Positions 43,899 through 53,079 of a stretch of 64,000 nucleotides of DNA are shown in pieces. The stretch is taken from NCBI GenBank assembly GCA_964602445.1, contig CAZRQV010000007.1, positions 7,517-71,516 on the forward strand. Direction: 5' to 3'. The stretch's first letter is position 1, and every line of letters starts with the position of its first letter. The notes under the pieces are model-generated. The model had not been told where the DNA came from. It searched no databases and saw nothing but the letters and a program-made list of their open reading frames with translations. This stretch comes from HGM12587 sp964602445. GTDB lineage: Bacteria; Bacillota; Clostridia; Lachnospirales; Lachnospiraceae. The position numbers were made by a program, and so were the translations under genes.

Positions 43899-44997
43899 TA
43901 AATATATGAGTCGCCCGGATACAAAGGTTATTATTTTAACACTGACCAATCACTGTAATCTGGCTTGTGTATATTGCTATGAACATAACAAAGAAATTTG
44001 TACGATGGATTTGAATCGGGCACTTGAAATTGTTGAGAAAGAAATGACAATGGAAGATGGTTCTAATTTTGTATGTGTTTATTATTTTGGTGGTGAACCA
44101 TATCTCGAATTCGAAAATATCAAAAAAATTCATGCATTCTTAAAAAGCAGGGAATGGCCGAAAAAATGGTTTGCATTTACAACGACAAATGGAACGAAAG
44201 TGGATAAAGAAGTACAAAACTGGTTGATTGAAAATGACGATTCTATCGAAGTGTATGTAAGTATTGACGGTACAAGAGAAATGCACAATCATAATCGAAG
44301 TAATTCTTATGATAAGATTGATATTGATTTCTTTGCAAAACATTTTCCATTTGCCAAGATGACGATTACGGAAAAAACTTTGCCGCATTTAGCGGGGGGA
44401 GCAATTGCACTTCATGAAAAAGGATTTGAAGTATCAGCTAATATGGGACATGGAATCACATGGGAGGAAGATAGTCCGAAGATTTTAGCTGAACAGTTAC
44501 ATATTTTAATGGAGTATTACTATCGGCATCCGGAATATAAACCGGCAAATACGTTGAATCTTCCAATTTTGGATTTGGAACCAGAATGTGAGCATCCACG
44601 CCGGTTCTGTGGTGTTGGACCGATGATGCGCTCTTATGATGTAAATGGAGAGGCATATCCTTGCCATGCCTTTGCTCCGTTATGTGTTGGAAAGGAGAAA
44701 GCAAAACTTTCTCAAAAATTAGATTTTTCATGTCCATTGGAGAAAGCAGAATTAGATGAAAAATGTCGAAATTGTCCAGTAGTCGGTTACTGTCCGACCT
44801 GTTATGGAATTCAATTCGGAGCCACGGGAAATGTATACCATATGCCGGAAGGACATTGCAAAATGATGAAAGTGCAGTTTTTGTGTAATGCAAAATTTAA
44901 GTTCCATTTATATCAAATAGGACGTCTGGAATTGACCAAGGAACAGGAAGTAAGATTTTTGCAAAACATTAAAGCAGTACAAAAATTGGCAGAGTAA
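43882..44997 (+). CDS. Radical SAM/SPASM peptide maturase
   Basis: A 371-aa enzyme. The radical SAM cluster motif C-X3-C-X2-C is at C25, C29 and C32 (TNHCNLACVYCYEH), followed by the glycine-rich SAM-binding YFGGEPYLE and later TTNGTKVD. The C-terminal half has a SPASM-type set of cysteines: CGVGPMMRSYDVNGEAYPC (matching C-X9-15-G-X4-C), CRNCPVVGYCPTC (C-X2-C-X5-C-X2-C) and a last GHC, enough for two auxiliary [4Fe-4S] clusters. This layout is typical of enzymes making thioether or carbon-carbon crosslinks in ribosomal peptides, and also of anaerobic sulfatase-maturase relatives; no sulfatase is nearby. AAAGGAAC precedes ATG 43882. The kinase gene begins 3 nt after the stop, so the two are translationally linked. 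Confidence 0.88.
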   Translation: MRKNLDKYMSRPDTKVIILTLTNHCNLACVYCYEHNKEICTMDLNRALEIVEKEMTMEDGSNFVCVYYFGGEPYLEFENIKKIHAFLKSREWPKKWFAFTTTNGTKVDKEVQNWLIENDDSIEVYVSIDGTREMHNHNRSNSYDKIDIDFFAKHFPFAKMTITEKTLPHLAGGAIALHEKGFEVSANMGHGITWEEDSPKILAEQLHILMEYYYRHPEYKPANTLNLPILDLEPECEHPRRFCGVGPMMRSYDVNGEAYPCHAFAPLCVGKEKAKLSQKLDFSCPLEKAELDEKCRNCPVVGYCPTCYGIQFGATGNVYHMPEGHCKMMKVQFLCNAKFKFHLYQIGRLELTKEQEVRFLQNIKAVQKLAE

Positions 44998-45000
44998 AAG

Positions 45001-46014
45001 ATGGAAAATTTAAAAAGATATTATCAATTATATCCTGACCTTTGGAACGGCTATGAGGTCGGTGAACTGTTAGGAAGCGGTTCTTTTGGGGACGTTTATG
45101 TATTAAAAGAAATAGGTGCTTCTAACCCTTCTATGGAAGCTTTCAAGGAAGTATTGATTCCGCCGGCATCTGCCGGTGGTTTGGAAGAAGCTTTTTTTCA
45201 GGGCTTAGATATCGAGGGTGCAAAATACTATTATGAAGGGATGAAGAAAAAGGCACTGGAAGAAGTAAATATTATGAAACATTTTTCAGATTGCCCGAAT
45301 ATTGTACAGTTTAAAGATTACCAAATTAAAGAACTGCCTTTAGATACAGGTTTATTTGGCTGGGTTCTTTTTGTGAGGATGGAATTACTTCAGTCATTTA
45401 AAGAGAAATTTTTTTCAGAAGGAATGACACTTGGAGAGACGATAAAGTTAGGCATTGATCTCTGTACAGCACTGGAAGCTTGTCACACAAGAAATATTTT
45501 GCATCGAGATATAAAACCGGAAAATATTTTCTACTCACCACTAACAAAAGCATTTAAATTGGGAGATTTTGGAATTTCTTGCTATATGAGCAGACTTACG
45601 GAAGAAAAGGGGTTGGCAGGGACATTGACACATATGGCACCAGAAATTTATCAGGGAAAGTTGTTTGATTATGAAGCAGATTTATATGCTGTCGGTATGA
45701 TTCTTTATAAGCTGTTAAATGGAAACAGAATTCCATTTTTACCGGATTATCCTGAAAAATATTCGCCAGTTATGAGAAATCAAGCCATTCGAAGAAGGTT
45801 GGAAGGTGAAGAAGTGCCATTGCCTAGTATTGTGAGAAATAAAAAAGTCAGCTCCTGTTTTTTAATAGATACAGAAAAATATTCGGAAAAAATGTGTGAA
45901 CAGATTGCACAAATCGCACATAAGGCAATTGCAGCAAAAAGAACGAAAAGATACAAATCAGCTGAGGAATTGAAACTTGCTTTAATGAATTGTGTTGAAA
46001 TGTCTCACTTTTGA
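45001..46014 (+). CDS. Cytosolic Hanks-type serine/threonine protein kinase
   Basis: A 337-aa single-domain eukaryotic-like kinase. All catalytic elements are present: glycine loop GSGSFGDVYV (25-34), probable ATP-lysine K49 (AFKEV), alpha-C Glu in ALEEVNIMKHF, catalytic loop HRDIKPEN (168-175), DFG at 189-191 and the APEIYQG activation-segment anchor. There is no transmembrane helix, PASTA repeat, lyase or LanC-like cyclase domain, so it is neither a PknB/PrkC wall sensor nor a LanL/LanKC lanthionine synthetase. The only close partners are the radical SAM and peptide genes, 3 nt and 1.3 kb upstream. A role in phosphorylating the Ser-containing peptide, or in regulating the cassette, is inferred. 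Confidence 0.85.
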   Translation: MENLKRYYQLYPDLWNGYEVGELLGSGSFGDVYVLKEIGASNPSMEAFKEVLIPPASAGGLEEAFFQGLDIEGAKYYYEGMKKKALEEVNIMKHFSDCPNIVQFKDYQIKELPLDTGLFGWVLFVRMELLQSFKEKFFSEGMTLGETIKLGIDLCTALEACHTRNILHRDIKPENIFYSPLTKAFKLGDFGISCYMSRLTEEKGLAGTLTHMAPEIYQGKLFDYEADLYAVGMILYKLLNGNRIPFLPDYPEKYSPVMRNQAIRRRLEGEEVPLPSIVRNKKVSSCFLIDTEKYSEKMCEQIAQIAHKAIAAKRTKRYKSAEELKLALMNCVEMSHF

Positions 46015-46096
46015 TATTGTTGCGAATTTATGAACAATCGTTAAAAAATTAGCATGCTAGAATAAAATTTTTGTAGAAAAATAAAAGATAAAGAAG

Positions 46097-46158
46097 AAGC
46101 ACTTGTTTCTATATTGGGATTAAGTTATATAAAAAAATCCCCGGAAACAGGTGCTTTT
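46097..46158 (+). terminator. Terminator of the RiPP-like cassette
   Basis: 13-bp stem with one G-U pair, AAGCACTTGTTTC (46097-46109) / GAAACAGGTGCTT (46144-46156), then TTT. An inner GGGATT/AATCCC stem (46116-46121, 46136-46141) supports it. The 373-nt space 46015-46387 holds this and the dnaE promoter only. Confidence 0.85.
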
Positions 46159-46242
46159 ATGATTAACAGTATAAAATGTTCGGCGAAAGGTATCAAAAAT
46201 TAATAAAAGGTTTTTAGATGCTATTGTAAGTCTGATATTTCA

Positions 46243-46271
46243 TTGACTAGGAAATGTCGAAAAGTTATAAT
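46243..46271 (+). promoter_or_regulatory. Promoter of dnaE
   Basis: TTGACT (46243-46248), 17-bp spacer, TATAAT (46266-46271). Leader of about 110 nt before ATG 46388. Confidence 0.8.
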
Positions 46272-46387
46272 AAGAAAACATAGGAATCATATACATTTTT
46301 GATGGTTTGTAAATTGATTTAATGAAAAAATAAATTTGATAAATGAATGAGAAAACAGGTATTTTACCGATAGAAAGCAGGAACAAC

Positions 46388-49300
46388 ATGAACTTTACCC
46401 ATCTGCATGTGCATACAGAGTACAGTCTTTTAGACGGATCCAATAAAATCAAAGAGTGTGTGTCCAGAGTCAAAGAGCTTGGCATGGACAGCGTGGCGAT
46501 CACAGACCACGGTGTCATGTATGGTGTGATTGACTTTTACCGTGCAGCAAAAGCAGAAGGCATCCGTCCAATCTTGGGGTGTGAGGTTTATGTGGCTCCG
46601 AATTCCAGATTTGACAGAGAACTGGGAAGCAATGAAGACCGATATTATCATCTGGTACTTTTGGCCGAAAATAATACCGGTTACAGTAATCTGATGAAAA
46701 TCGTTTCTAAAGGATTTACGGAAGGCTATTATTATAAGCCGCGAGTGGATCTGGAAGTGCTGACAGAATATCACGAAGGGATCATTGCGTTAAGTGCCTG
46801 TCTGGCTGGGGAAGTCCAGCGATATTTGAATCGTGGATTTTATGAAGAAGGAAAAAAAGCAGCACTTCGCTATGAAGAAATCTTCGGAAAGGGAAATTTC
46901 TTTTTAGAACTGCAGGATCATGGAATTCCGGAACAGAAAAAGGTCAATGCAGAGCTGATGCGGCTGAGTCAGGATACCGGGATCGAACTGGTAGCTACCA
47001 ACGATGTTCATTATACGTATGCAGAAGATGAAAAACCTCATGACATTTTACTCTGTCTCCAGACAGGGAAAAAGCTGTCTGATGAAAATCGTATGCGTTA
47101 TGAGGGCGGACAATATTATGTGAAATCTCCGGAGGAAATGGCACGACTGTTTCCGTACGCACTGCAGGCGTTGGAAAATACCCATAAGATTGCAGAACGC
47201 TGTAATGTGGAGATTGAATTTGGGGTAACGAAGCTTCCGAAATACGATGTGCCGGAAGGTTATACTTCTTGGGAATATCTAAATAAACTTTGTTGGGAAG
47301 GATTTGAACGGTGTTATCCGGAGCATGATCAAAAGCTGGAAGAACAGCTTCACTATGAGCTGGGAATCATTCAGAAGATGGGGTATGTAGATTATTTCCT
47401 GATCGTATGGGATTTTATCAAATATGCCAAGGATCATGGAATTGCCGTAGGGCCTGGACGAGGGAGTGCGGCAGGAAGTATCGTTTCTTATACTCTGGGA
47501 ATCACGACCATCGATCCGGTGAAATATAATCTGCTGTTTGAGCGTTTCTTAAATCCGGAACGAGTGTCCATGCCTGATATCGACGTTGACTTCTGCTTTG
47601 AAAGAAGACAGGAAGTTATCGACTATGTCGTGGAAAAATACGGTAAGGATCGGGTGGTTCAGATCGTAACTTTTGGTACCTTGGCGGCCAGAGGGGTAAT
47701 CCGTGATGTAGGCCGTGTAATGGATCTTCCGTATCAGGTCTGTGACCAGACAGCCAAGATGATTCCGCAGGAATTAAATATTACCATTGATAAAGCATTG
47801 AAAGTGAATCCGGAGCTTCGGAAAAACTATGAAAATGATCCTCAGATCCATGAACTGATCGATATGGCGAAACGTCTGGAAGGACTTCCAAGACATACTT
47901 CCATGCATGCGGCAGGCGTGGTGATCAGCCAGAAATCCGTCGATGAATATGTTCCGTTATCAAGAGGATCGGACGGTTCGATCACAACACAGTTTACCAT
48001 GACAACGCTGGAAGAACTGGGACTTTTGAAAATGGATTTCCTTGGGCTTCGTACGCTGACTGTGATCCAGAATGCAGTCAACATGATTCGGCATACCAAG
48101 GGAATTGAGATTGAGATAGAAAAAATAGATTATAATGATCCGCAGGTGCTGGCATCCATTGGAACGGGAAAATGCGAAGGCGTGTTCCAGTTGGAAAGTG
48201 CAGGGATGAAGAGCTTCATGAAGGAATTGAAGCCGAAGAGTCTGGAAGATATCATTGCCGGAATCTCTCTTTATCGTCCGGGACCTATGGATTTTATTCC
48301 GCAGTATATTAAGGGAAAAGATCATCCGGAAACCATTACCTATGACTGCGAAGAGCTTCGCAGCATTCTGACACCGACCTATGGCTGTATCGTTTATCAG
48401 GAACAGGTAATGCAGATCGTACAGAAGCTGGCAGGTTATACGTTGGGACGTGCTGATCTGGTGCGCCGTGCCATGAGTAAGAAAAAAGCATCGGTTATGG
48501 AGCAGGAACGTAAAAATTTCGTCTATGGAAATGAAAAAGAAGGGGTTCCGGGTTGTATTGCCAGAGGCATATCGGAAAAAGTGGCTAACAAAATTTTTGA
48601 TGATATGACGGATTTTGCCAAGTATGCATTTAACAAATCCCATGCAGCAGCGTATGCAGTGGTTTCTTACCAGACTGCCTGGTTAAAATATTATTATCCG
48701 GTAGAGTTTATGGCGGCACTGATGACATCTGTGATTGATAATCCATCTAAGGTAGCGGAATATATCTTAAACTGCAGACAGATGAACATTGCGATTCTTC
48801 CGCCGGATATCAATGTCGGATATGCGGGATTTTCCGTTTCTGAGAAAGGAATCCATTATGGACTTTCGGCCATCAGGAGTATTGGGCGCTCGGTCATTGA
48901 TTCTATCGTAGCAGAGCGTGAAGAAAATGGTCCTTATAAGAGTTTGAAAGATTTTGTTTCCCGTCTTGGTACCAAAGAGGTCAATAAACGTACCATTGAA
49001 AACTTTATCAAGGCCGGTGCACTGGATTCTCTGGAAGGTACCAGAAAACAGAAAATGATGGTCTATGTACAGATCATGGACGAGGCAGCAAGGGAACGTA
49101 AAACTTCCATGACAGGTCAGATGTCCTTGTTTGATTTTGTCGATGAAGAAGTGAAAGCATCTCTGGAGATCAAAATGCCGAATGTAGGCGAATTTGACCA
49201 GAGTGAGAAACTTGCTTTTGAAAAAGAAGTATTGGGTGTTTATTTAAGCGGACATCCGCTGGAAGAATGTGAAGAGCGCTGGAGACGAGCCATTTCCCAT

Positions 49301-49852
49301 ACGTCTGCAGATTTTATGCTGGATGAAGAACTGGGGGTTACGAAGGTCAGAGATGGAGAAAAAGCTATCATTGGCGGTCTGATCAGCGGAAAAAGCGTGA
49401 AACTGACGAAACATAATCAGCAAATGGCTTACGTAACCATTGAGGATCTGTTGGGAACGGTGGAAGTGGTCGTATTTCCAAGAGATTATGAAAATAGTGC
49501 AGCATTGCTGGAACAGGATGCCAAAGTATTTGTGCAGGGAAGAGTGGCTTGTGAAGATGATAAACCGAGCAGACTGATCTGTGAAAAGATCATTCCGTTT
49601 GATCAGGAAAAGAAGGAGCTTTGGATCCAGTTTGCAGATAAAGAGGATTTTACAGCACATGAAGTGCGGATGCTCAATCTGCTGAAAGCCTATGAAGGAG
49701 AGGTGCCGGTGGTTGCTTATCTGGCGAAGGAAAAGCAGTGGAAAAAGTACCCGGCTAATAGAAATATAGAACTTGCAGAACCTTTGATGGATGCATTAAA
49801 AATGCAGTTTGGTGAGAACAATATTAAGATCAGAACTTTGAAAGCATTATGA
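46388..49852 (+). CDS. dnaE: DNA polymerase III subunit alpha (DnaE)
   Basis: A 1154-aa class C replicative polymerase. Domains in order: PHP (starts MNFTHLHVHTEYSLLDG), polymerase palm with GPGRGSAAGS and the catalytic acidic PDIDVDF, fingers with the LYRPGPMDFIPQYIKG region, helix-hairpin-helix and C-terminal OB fold (AIIGGLISGKSVKLTK, AYVTIEDLLGTVEVVVFP). It is the DnaE1/DnaE3-type enzyme rather than PolC, as no exonuclease domain is inserted. The frame is open 15 codons further upstream (46343), but AGGAAC before ATG 46388 and the invariant HLHVHTEYS start fix the N-terminus. pfkA follows 24 nt later, a common Clostridia pairing. Confidence 0.95.
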   Translation: MNFTHLHVHTEYSLLDGSNKIKECVSRVKELGMDSVAITDHGVMYGVIDFYRAAKAEGIRPILGCEVYVAPNSRFDRELGSNEDRYYHLVLLAENNTGYSNLMKIVSKGFTEGYYYKPRVDLEVLTEYHEGIIALSACLAGEVQRYLNRGFYEEGKKAALRYEEIFGKGNFFLELQDHGIPEQKKVNAELMRLSQDTGIELVATNDVHYTYAEDEKPHDILLCLQTGKKLSDENRMRYEGGQYYVKSPEEMARLFPYALQALENTHKIAERCNVEIEFGVTKLPKYDVPEGYTSWEYLNKLCWEGFERCYPEHDQKLEEQLHYELGIIQKMGYVDYFLIVWDFIKYAKDHGIAVGPGRGSAAGSIVSYTLGITTIDPVKYNLLFERFLNPERVSMPDIDVDFCFERRQEVIDYVVEKYGKDRVVQIVTFGTLAARGVIRDVGRVMDLPYQVCDQTAKMIPQELNITIDKALKVNPELRKNYENDPQIHELIDMAKRLEGLPRHTSMHAAGVVISQKSVDEYVPLSRGSDGSITTQFTMTTLEELGLLKMDFLGLRTLTVIQNAVNMIRHTKGIEIEIEKIDYNDPQVLASIGTGKCEGVFQLESAGMKSFMKELKPKSLEDIIAGISLYRPGPMDFIPQYIKGKDHPETITYDCEELRSILTPTYGCIVYQEQVMQIVQKLAGYTLGRADLVRRAMSKKKASVMEQERKNFVYGNEKEGVPGCIARGISEKVANKIFDDMTDFAKYAFNKSHAAAYAVVSYQTAWLKYYYPVEFMAALMTSVIDNPSKVAEYILNCRQMNIAILPPDINVGYAGFSVSEKGIHYGLSAIRSIGRSVIDSIVAEREENGPYKSLKDFVSRLGTKEVNKRTIENFIKAGALDSLEGTRKQKMMVYVQIMDEAARERKTSMTGQMSLFDFVDEEVKASLEIKMPNVGEFDQSEKLAFEKEVLGVYLSGHPLEECEERWRRAISHTSADFMLDEELGVTKVRDGEKAIIGGLISGKSVKLTKHNQQMAYVTIEDLLGTVEVVVFPRDYENSAALLEQDAKVFVQGRVACEDDKPSRLICEKIIPFDQEKKELWIQFADKEDFTAHEVRMLNLLKAYEGEVPVVAYLAKEKQWKKYPANRNIELAEPLMDALKMQFGENNIKIRTLKAL

Positions 49853-49876
49853 TAAAGATACAGACAGGAGGAGAAG

Positions 49877-50860
49877 ATGATGACAGCAAAGAAAGAAATC
49901 AACACAATCGGCGTATTGACAAGCGGCGGAGATGCACCGGGAATGAATGCTGCAATTCGTGCCGTTGTACGACGTGCATGTTATAACGGAAAAAAAGTCA
50001 AAGGAATCCGCAGAGGTTATCAGGGACTTTTAGAAGAAGATATTTTTGATATGCAGCCATGGGATGTATCCGATACCATCGAACGAGGCGGTACAATCCT
50101 TTATACAGCCCGCTGTGCAGATTTCCGTCAGGCGGAAGGACAGCAGCGAGGAATTGAAATCTGTAAAAAACATGGCATTGACGGTCTGGTAGTCATTGGC
50201 GGTGACGGTTCTTTTAAAGGTGCCCAGTGTCTTGCCAACGGCGGAATCAATACGGTCGGTGTACCGGGAACCATTGACCTTGATATTGCATGTACGGAAT
50301 ATACGATTGGTTTTGATACGGCAGTTAATACAGCCATGGAAGCCATTGATAAAGTACGTGATACTTCGACTTCTCATGAACGATGCAGTATCATTGAAGT
50401 TATGGGAAGACATGCAGGATATATTGCGCTTTGGTGCGGAATTGCCAATGGTGCAGAAGATATTCTTCTGCCGGAAACGTATAATTACGATGAACAGGAA
50501 ATCATCAATAACATTATCCGCAATCGTAAACGTGGTAAAAAGCATCATATTATCATCAATGCAGAAGGAATTGGACATTCCACATCCATGGCAAGACGAA
50601 TCGAAGCAGCCACAGGAATCGAAACGAGAGCTACAATCTTAGGTCACATGCAGCGAGGCGGAAGCCCAACCTGTAAAGACAGAGTTTATGCTTCGATCAT
50701 GGGTGCGATGGCAGTGGATCTGCTTTGTGACGGAAAGAGCAATCGCGTGGTAGGATATCAGAATGGAGAATTTACTGATTTTGATATCAACGATGCATTG
50801 GCAATGAATAAGGAGATTGATGCATATCAGTGCGAAATCGCAAGAGCATTATCAAGATAA
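49877..50860 (+). CDS. pfkA: ATP-dependent 6-phosphofructokinase
   Basis: A 327-aa glycolytic kinase converting fructose-6-phosphate to fructose-1,6-bisphosphate. Motifs: IGVLTSGGDAPGMNAAIRAVVR, GGTILYTARC, VIGGDGSFKGA (Gly of GGDG indicates ATP rather than pyrophosphate as donor), PGTIDLD with the catalytic Asp, and IEVMGRHAGYIAL. One oddity is TIDLD where most members have TIDND. AGGAGGAG precedes the double ATG. The methyltransferase gene follows within 2 nt. Confidence 0.95.
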   Translation: MMTAKKEINTIGVLTSGGDAPGMNAAIRAVVRRACYNGKKVKGIRRGYQGLLEEDIFDMQPWDVSDTIERGGTILYTARCADFRQAEGQQRGIEICKKHGIDGLVVIGGDGSFKGAQCLANGGINTVGVPGTIDLDIACTEYTIGFDTAVNTAMEAIDKVRDTSTSHERCSIIEVMGRHAGYIALWCGIANGAEDILLPETYNYDEQEIINNIIRNRKRGKKHHIIINAEGIGHSTSMARRIEAATGIETRATILGHMQRGGSPTCKDRVYASIMGAMAVDLLCDGKSNRVVGYQNGEFTDFDINDALAMNKEIDAYQCEIARALSR

Positions 50861-50861
50861 A

Positions 50862-51638
50862 ATGATTACAAGTACAGCAAATATGCAGGTGAAAAACCTG
50901 GTTCAGTTAATAAAAAAATCAAAAGCGCGGACAGAACAGGGTGTTTATATTGTAGAAGGGATCAAAATGTTTCAGGAAGCTCCGAAGGAGGAGATTGTAA
51001 AAGTCTATGTTTCGGAAGAGCTTTATGAAAAAGGAATCTTAAAAGAACAGTTAGAACAGATCCCGTATGAAATCCTGAAAAATGAAGTGTTTGCACATGT
51101 ATCAGATACAAAGACCCCTCAGGGTGTGCTTTGTGTCATGAAGCAGAAGCATTATACGTTGGAGCAGCTGACCAAAGGAGATTGTCCTCTCCTTCTGGTG
51201 CTGGAGAATCTGCAGGATCCGGGAAATTTAGGAACGATGATGCGTACGGCAGAAGGTGCCGGTGTAACCGGTGTTCTGATGAGCCGCGGATGTGTGGATA
51301 TTTATAATCCGAAGACGATCCGTTCCACCATGGGATCCGTATACAGAGTCCCATTTCTCTATACCGACCATTTACTGGAGGATATGGATCAGCTTCATGC
51401 AAAGGGAATCACGACCTATGCAGCTCATTTGAAAGGGCAGCAGTTTTATGATGAAGAGAGTTATCAGTCTCCGACCGCATTTTTGATCGGGAATGAAGGA
51501 AACGGACTGTCAGAGGAACTTTCAGAAAAGGCAAAGACATATATTAAGATTCCGATGGGCGGACAGTTAGAGTCGCTGAATGCCGCGGTTGCAGCAGCAA
51601 TCCTCATGTATGAAGCTTCCCGTCAGAGACGGTCATAA
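50862..51638 (+). CDS. TrmH/SpoU-family RNA 2'-O-methyltransferase
   Basis: A 258-aa SPOUT methyltransferase. The N-terminal substrate-binding domain (VKNLVQLIKKSKARTEQGVYIVEG) and the knotted catalytic domain are present: LVLENLQDPGNLGTMMRTAEGAG, STMGSVYRVPF, LIGNEGNGLSEE and the SAM-binding IPMGGQLESLNAAVAAAIL. Such enzymes methylate ribose in 23S rRNA or tRNA; which RNA cannot be told. ATG 50862 is 1 nt after the pfkA stop, so translation is coupled; a longer frame starting inside pfkA is not credible. Confidence 0.88.
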   Translation: MITSTANMQVKNLVQLIKKSKARTEQGVYIVEGIKMFQEAPKEEIVKVYVSEELYEKGILKEQLEQIPYEILKNEVFAHVSDTKTPQGVLCVMKQKHYTLEQLTKGDCPLLLVLENLQDPGNLGTMMRTAEGAGVTGVLMSRGCVDIYNPKTIRSTMGSVYRVPFLYTDHLLEDMDQLHAKGITTYAAHLKGQQFYDEESYQSPTAFLIGNEGNGLSEELSEKAKTYIKIPMGGQLESLNAAVAAAILMYEASRQRRS

Positions 51639-51693
51639 CAGCGAAAAATCCGAGCAGAATTGTGTGGCTTTGATCGGCATATTTTTCTGAAAT

Positions 51694-51722
51694 TTGACAT
51701 ATATTATATTATTTGTTACAAT
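51694..51722 (+). promoter_or_regulatory. Promoter of the SH3/SleB hydrolase gene
   Basis: Consensus TTGACA (51694-51699), 17-bp AT-rich spacer, TACAAT (51717-51722). Confidence 0.8.
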
Positions 51723-51766
51723 CGAAAAAGATTGTGTAATATTTTTGTAATATATGGAGGCAAAAT

Positions 51767-52789
51767 ATGAGAAAGTCACAGATAACATGTCTGTTAATTT
51801 TAACGATTGTCTGGCTTAGCACCTGCGGATTCGTTTCGTGGGGAGATGCAGCAGCCGCAGGAATTGCAGATGTTGTAGAGCCTATGACAAGTGAAAACTT
51901 TGAGAAAGCTCAGTCGATTGAAGAATGGGAAAATCTCTGTATGCCGAATGTAAAGGAATACGTAACGATCAGATCAGAGGCAAATACAGAGTCAGAAGCG
52001 GTCGGACGTCTTTACAAAGGCGGTGCAGCCCAGGTGCTTGAGCGCGGGGAAGCATGGACAAAGATCGTTTCCGGAGAATGTGAAGGATATATATCAAATG
52101 AGTATCTGGAATTTGGCATGAGTGCAAAAGCCATTGCCCAGAGAGACTGCAGTTATGTAGCAACTGTTACTACGGATACCTTAAAGGTACGTGCTGAGGC
52201 ATCGGAAGATTCCAAAACGAGAGACCTGATCGGTCTTGGAGAAAAAGCCAATGTTCTGGAAGAAAAGGACGGATGGCTGAAAATCCAGTATGGCGAAGGC
52301 GATGCATTTATCAAAGCAGAGTATGCATCGGTAGAGTTTGAGATCGGGGAAGCCCAGACGATGGAGCAGATCAAAGCTGCAGAAGAAGCTGCGGAAGCAG
52401 CCAGAAAAAAAGAAGCATTGAAGAAACAGTATGAAGCAGTGAGAGCCAGCGGAAATGAAGTACAGCTTCTGGCAGCGCTGATTCAGCTGGAAGCCGGAAA
52501 TCAGCCTTACGAAGGTCAGCTGGCAGTGGGTGCAGTCGTTATGAACCGTGTGCGAAGCGGCCGTTATCCAAACAATATCGCAGATGTAATCTATGCGCCG
52601 GGACAGTTCCCATATGCAAGTACCAAAGTGCATGAAGTAATGTCAAGAGGACCAAAGGCCTCCTGCATTCAGGCAGCACAGGAAGCGATCAACGGAGTCA
52701 GCAATGTAGGCGGATTTACCCATTTTAAATCTTCCAGATCCAGTGTCAGCGGAGCAAACATTGTGATTGGCGGACACGTATTTTATTAA
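51767..52789 (+). CDS. Secreted SH3-domain cell wall hydrolase (SleB/CwlJ type)
   Basis: A 340-aa secreted protein. Signal peptide or N-terminal anchor about 1-31. Two bacterial SH3 domains (about 65-115, VTIRSEANTESEAVGRLYKGG; about 135-190, LKVRAEASEDSKTRDLIGLGE) would bind peptidoglycan. A coiled-coil linker (about 198-226, EEAAEAARKKEALKKQYEAV) leads to a C-terminal hydrolase_2 (SleB-like) domain (LLAALIQLEAGNQPYEGQLAVGAVVMNRVRSGRYP, then FPYASTKV); the Glu in QLEAGNQPYEGQ is the likely catalytic residue. Relatives are cortex-lytic or vegetative wall hydrolases. GGAGG precedes the ATG. Monocistronic. Confidence 0.87.
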   Translation: MRKSQITCLLILTIVWLSTCGFVSWGDAAAAGIADVVEPMTSENFEKAQSIEEWENLCMPNVKEYVTIRSEANTESEAVGRLYKGGAAQVLERGEAWTKIVSGECEGYISNEYLEFGMSAKAIAQRDCSYVATVTTDTLKVRAEASEDSKTRDLIGLGEKANVLEEKDGWLKIQYGEGDAFIKAEYASVEFEIGEAQTMEQIKAAEEAAEAARKKEALKKQYEAVRASGNEVQLLAALIQLEAGNQPYEGQLAVGAVVMNRVRSGRYPNNIADVIYAPGQFPYASTKVHEVMSRGPKASCIQAAQEAINGVSNVGGFTHFKSSRSSVSGANIVIGGHVFY

Positions 52790-52803
52790 AATAAAAAAGA
52801 GAG

Positions 52804-52840
52804 ACACCTTTTGGCCGATTTGTGCCGAGAGGTGTTTTTT
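52804..52840 (+). terminator. Terminator of the SleB-type hydrolase gene
   Basis: 12-bp stem including G-U pairs, ACACCTTTTGGC (52804-52815) / GCCGAGAGGTGT (52824-52835), 8-nt loop, followed by a long T-run. Confidence 0.85.
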
Positions 52841-52949
52841 TGTATCAAGGAAGAAATCGTTGGATTCCAGGGATGTATTTGATGACTGAGAAGCAGCTGC
52901 AAAGTGTTACTTCCGGTCTGAAAATTAAAAGACTTCTGCAGGAGATTGC

Positions 52950-52978
52950 TTGTGCTTTTGTCCTGTGAAAGTTATACT
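52950..52978 (+). promoter_or_regulatory. Candidate promoter of the GH123 gene
   Basis: TTGTGC (52950-52955), 17-bp spacer, TATACT (52973-52978), about 100 nt before the start codon. Confidence 0.6.
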
Positions 52979-53079
52979 GGAGAAAACAGTAAAAAGTACG
53001 GAAAAGACTGTCCCGGCAGGGAAGGAGGTGCGAAGAAAATGTCTGAGGGCAGAGTATATAAAATAAAGGAGAAGAAATC

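Noticed and set aside
43882..44997. Anaerobic sulfatase-maturating enzyme
   Set aside because: The CX3CX2C and SPASM layout would fit, but no sulfatase gene is in the window and the peptide gene is adjacent, so RiPP maturation is preferred. A phylogenetic placement could reverse this.
45001..46014. Class III/IV lanthipeptide synthetase
   Set aside because: Only a kinase domain is present; no lyase domain and no LanC-like zinc site (CHG) in it or its neighbours.
46160..46204. 14-codon ATG frame MINSIKCSAKGIKN after the cassette
   Set aside because: It starts right after a terminator hairpin, is very short and has no ribosome site.
47960..48643. 227-codon minus-strand frame inside dnaE
   Set aside because: Shadow of dnaE with no start signal or recognisable protein features.
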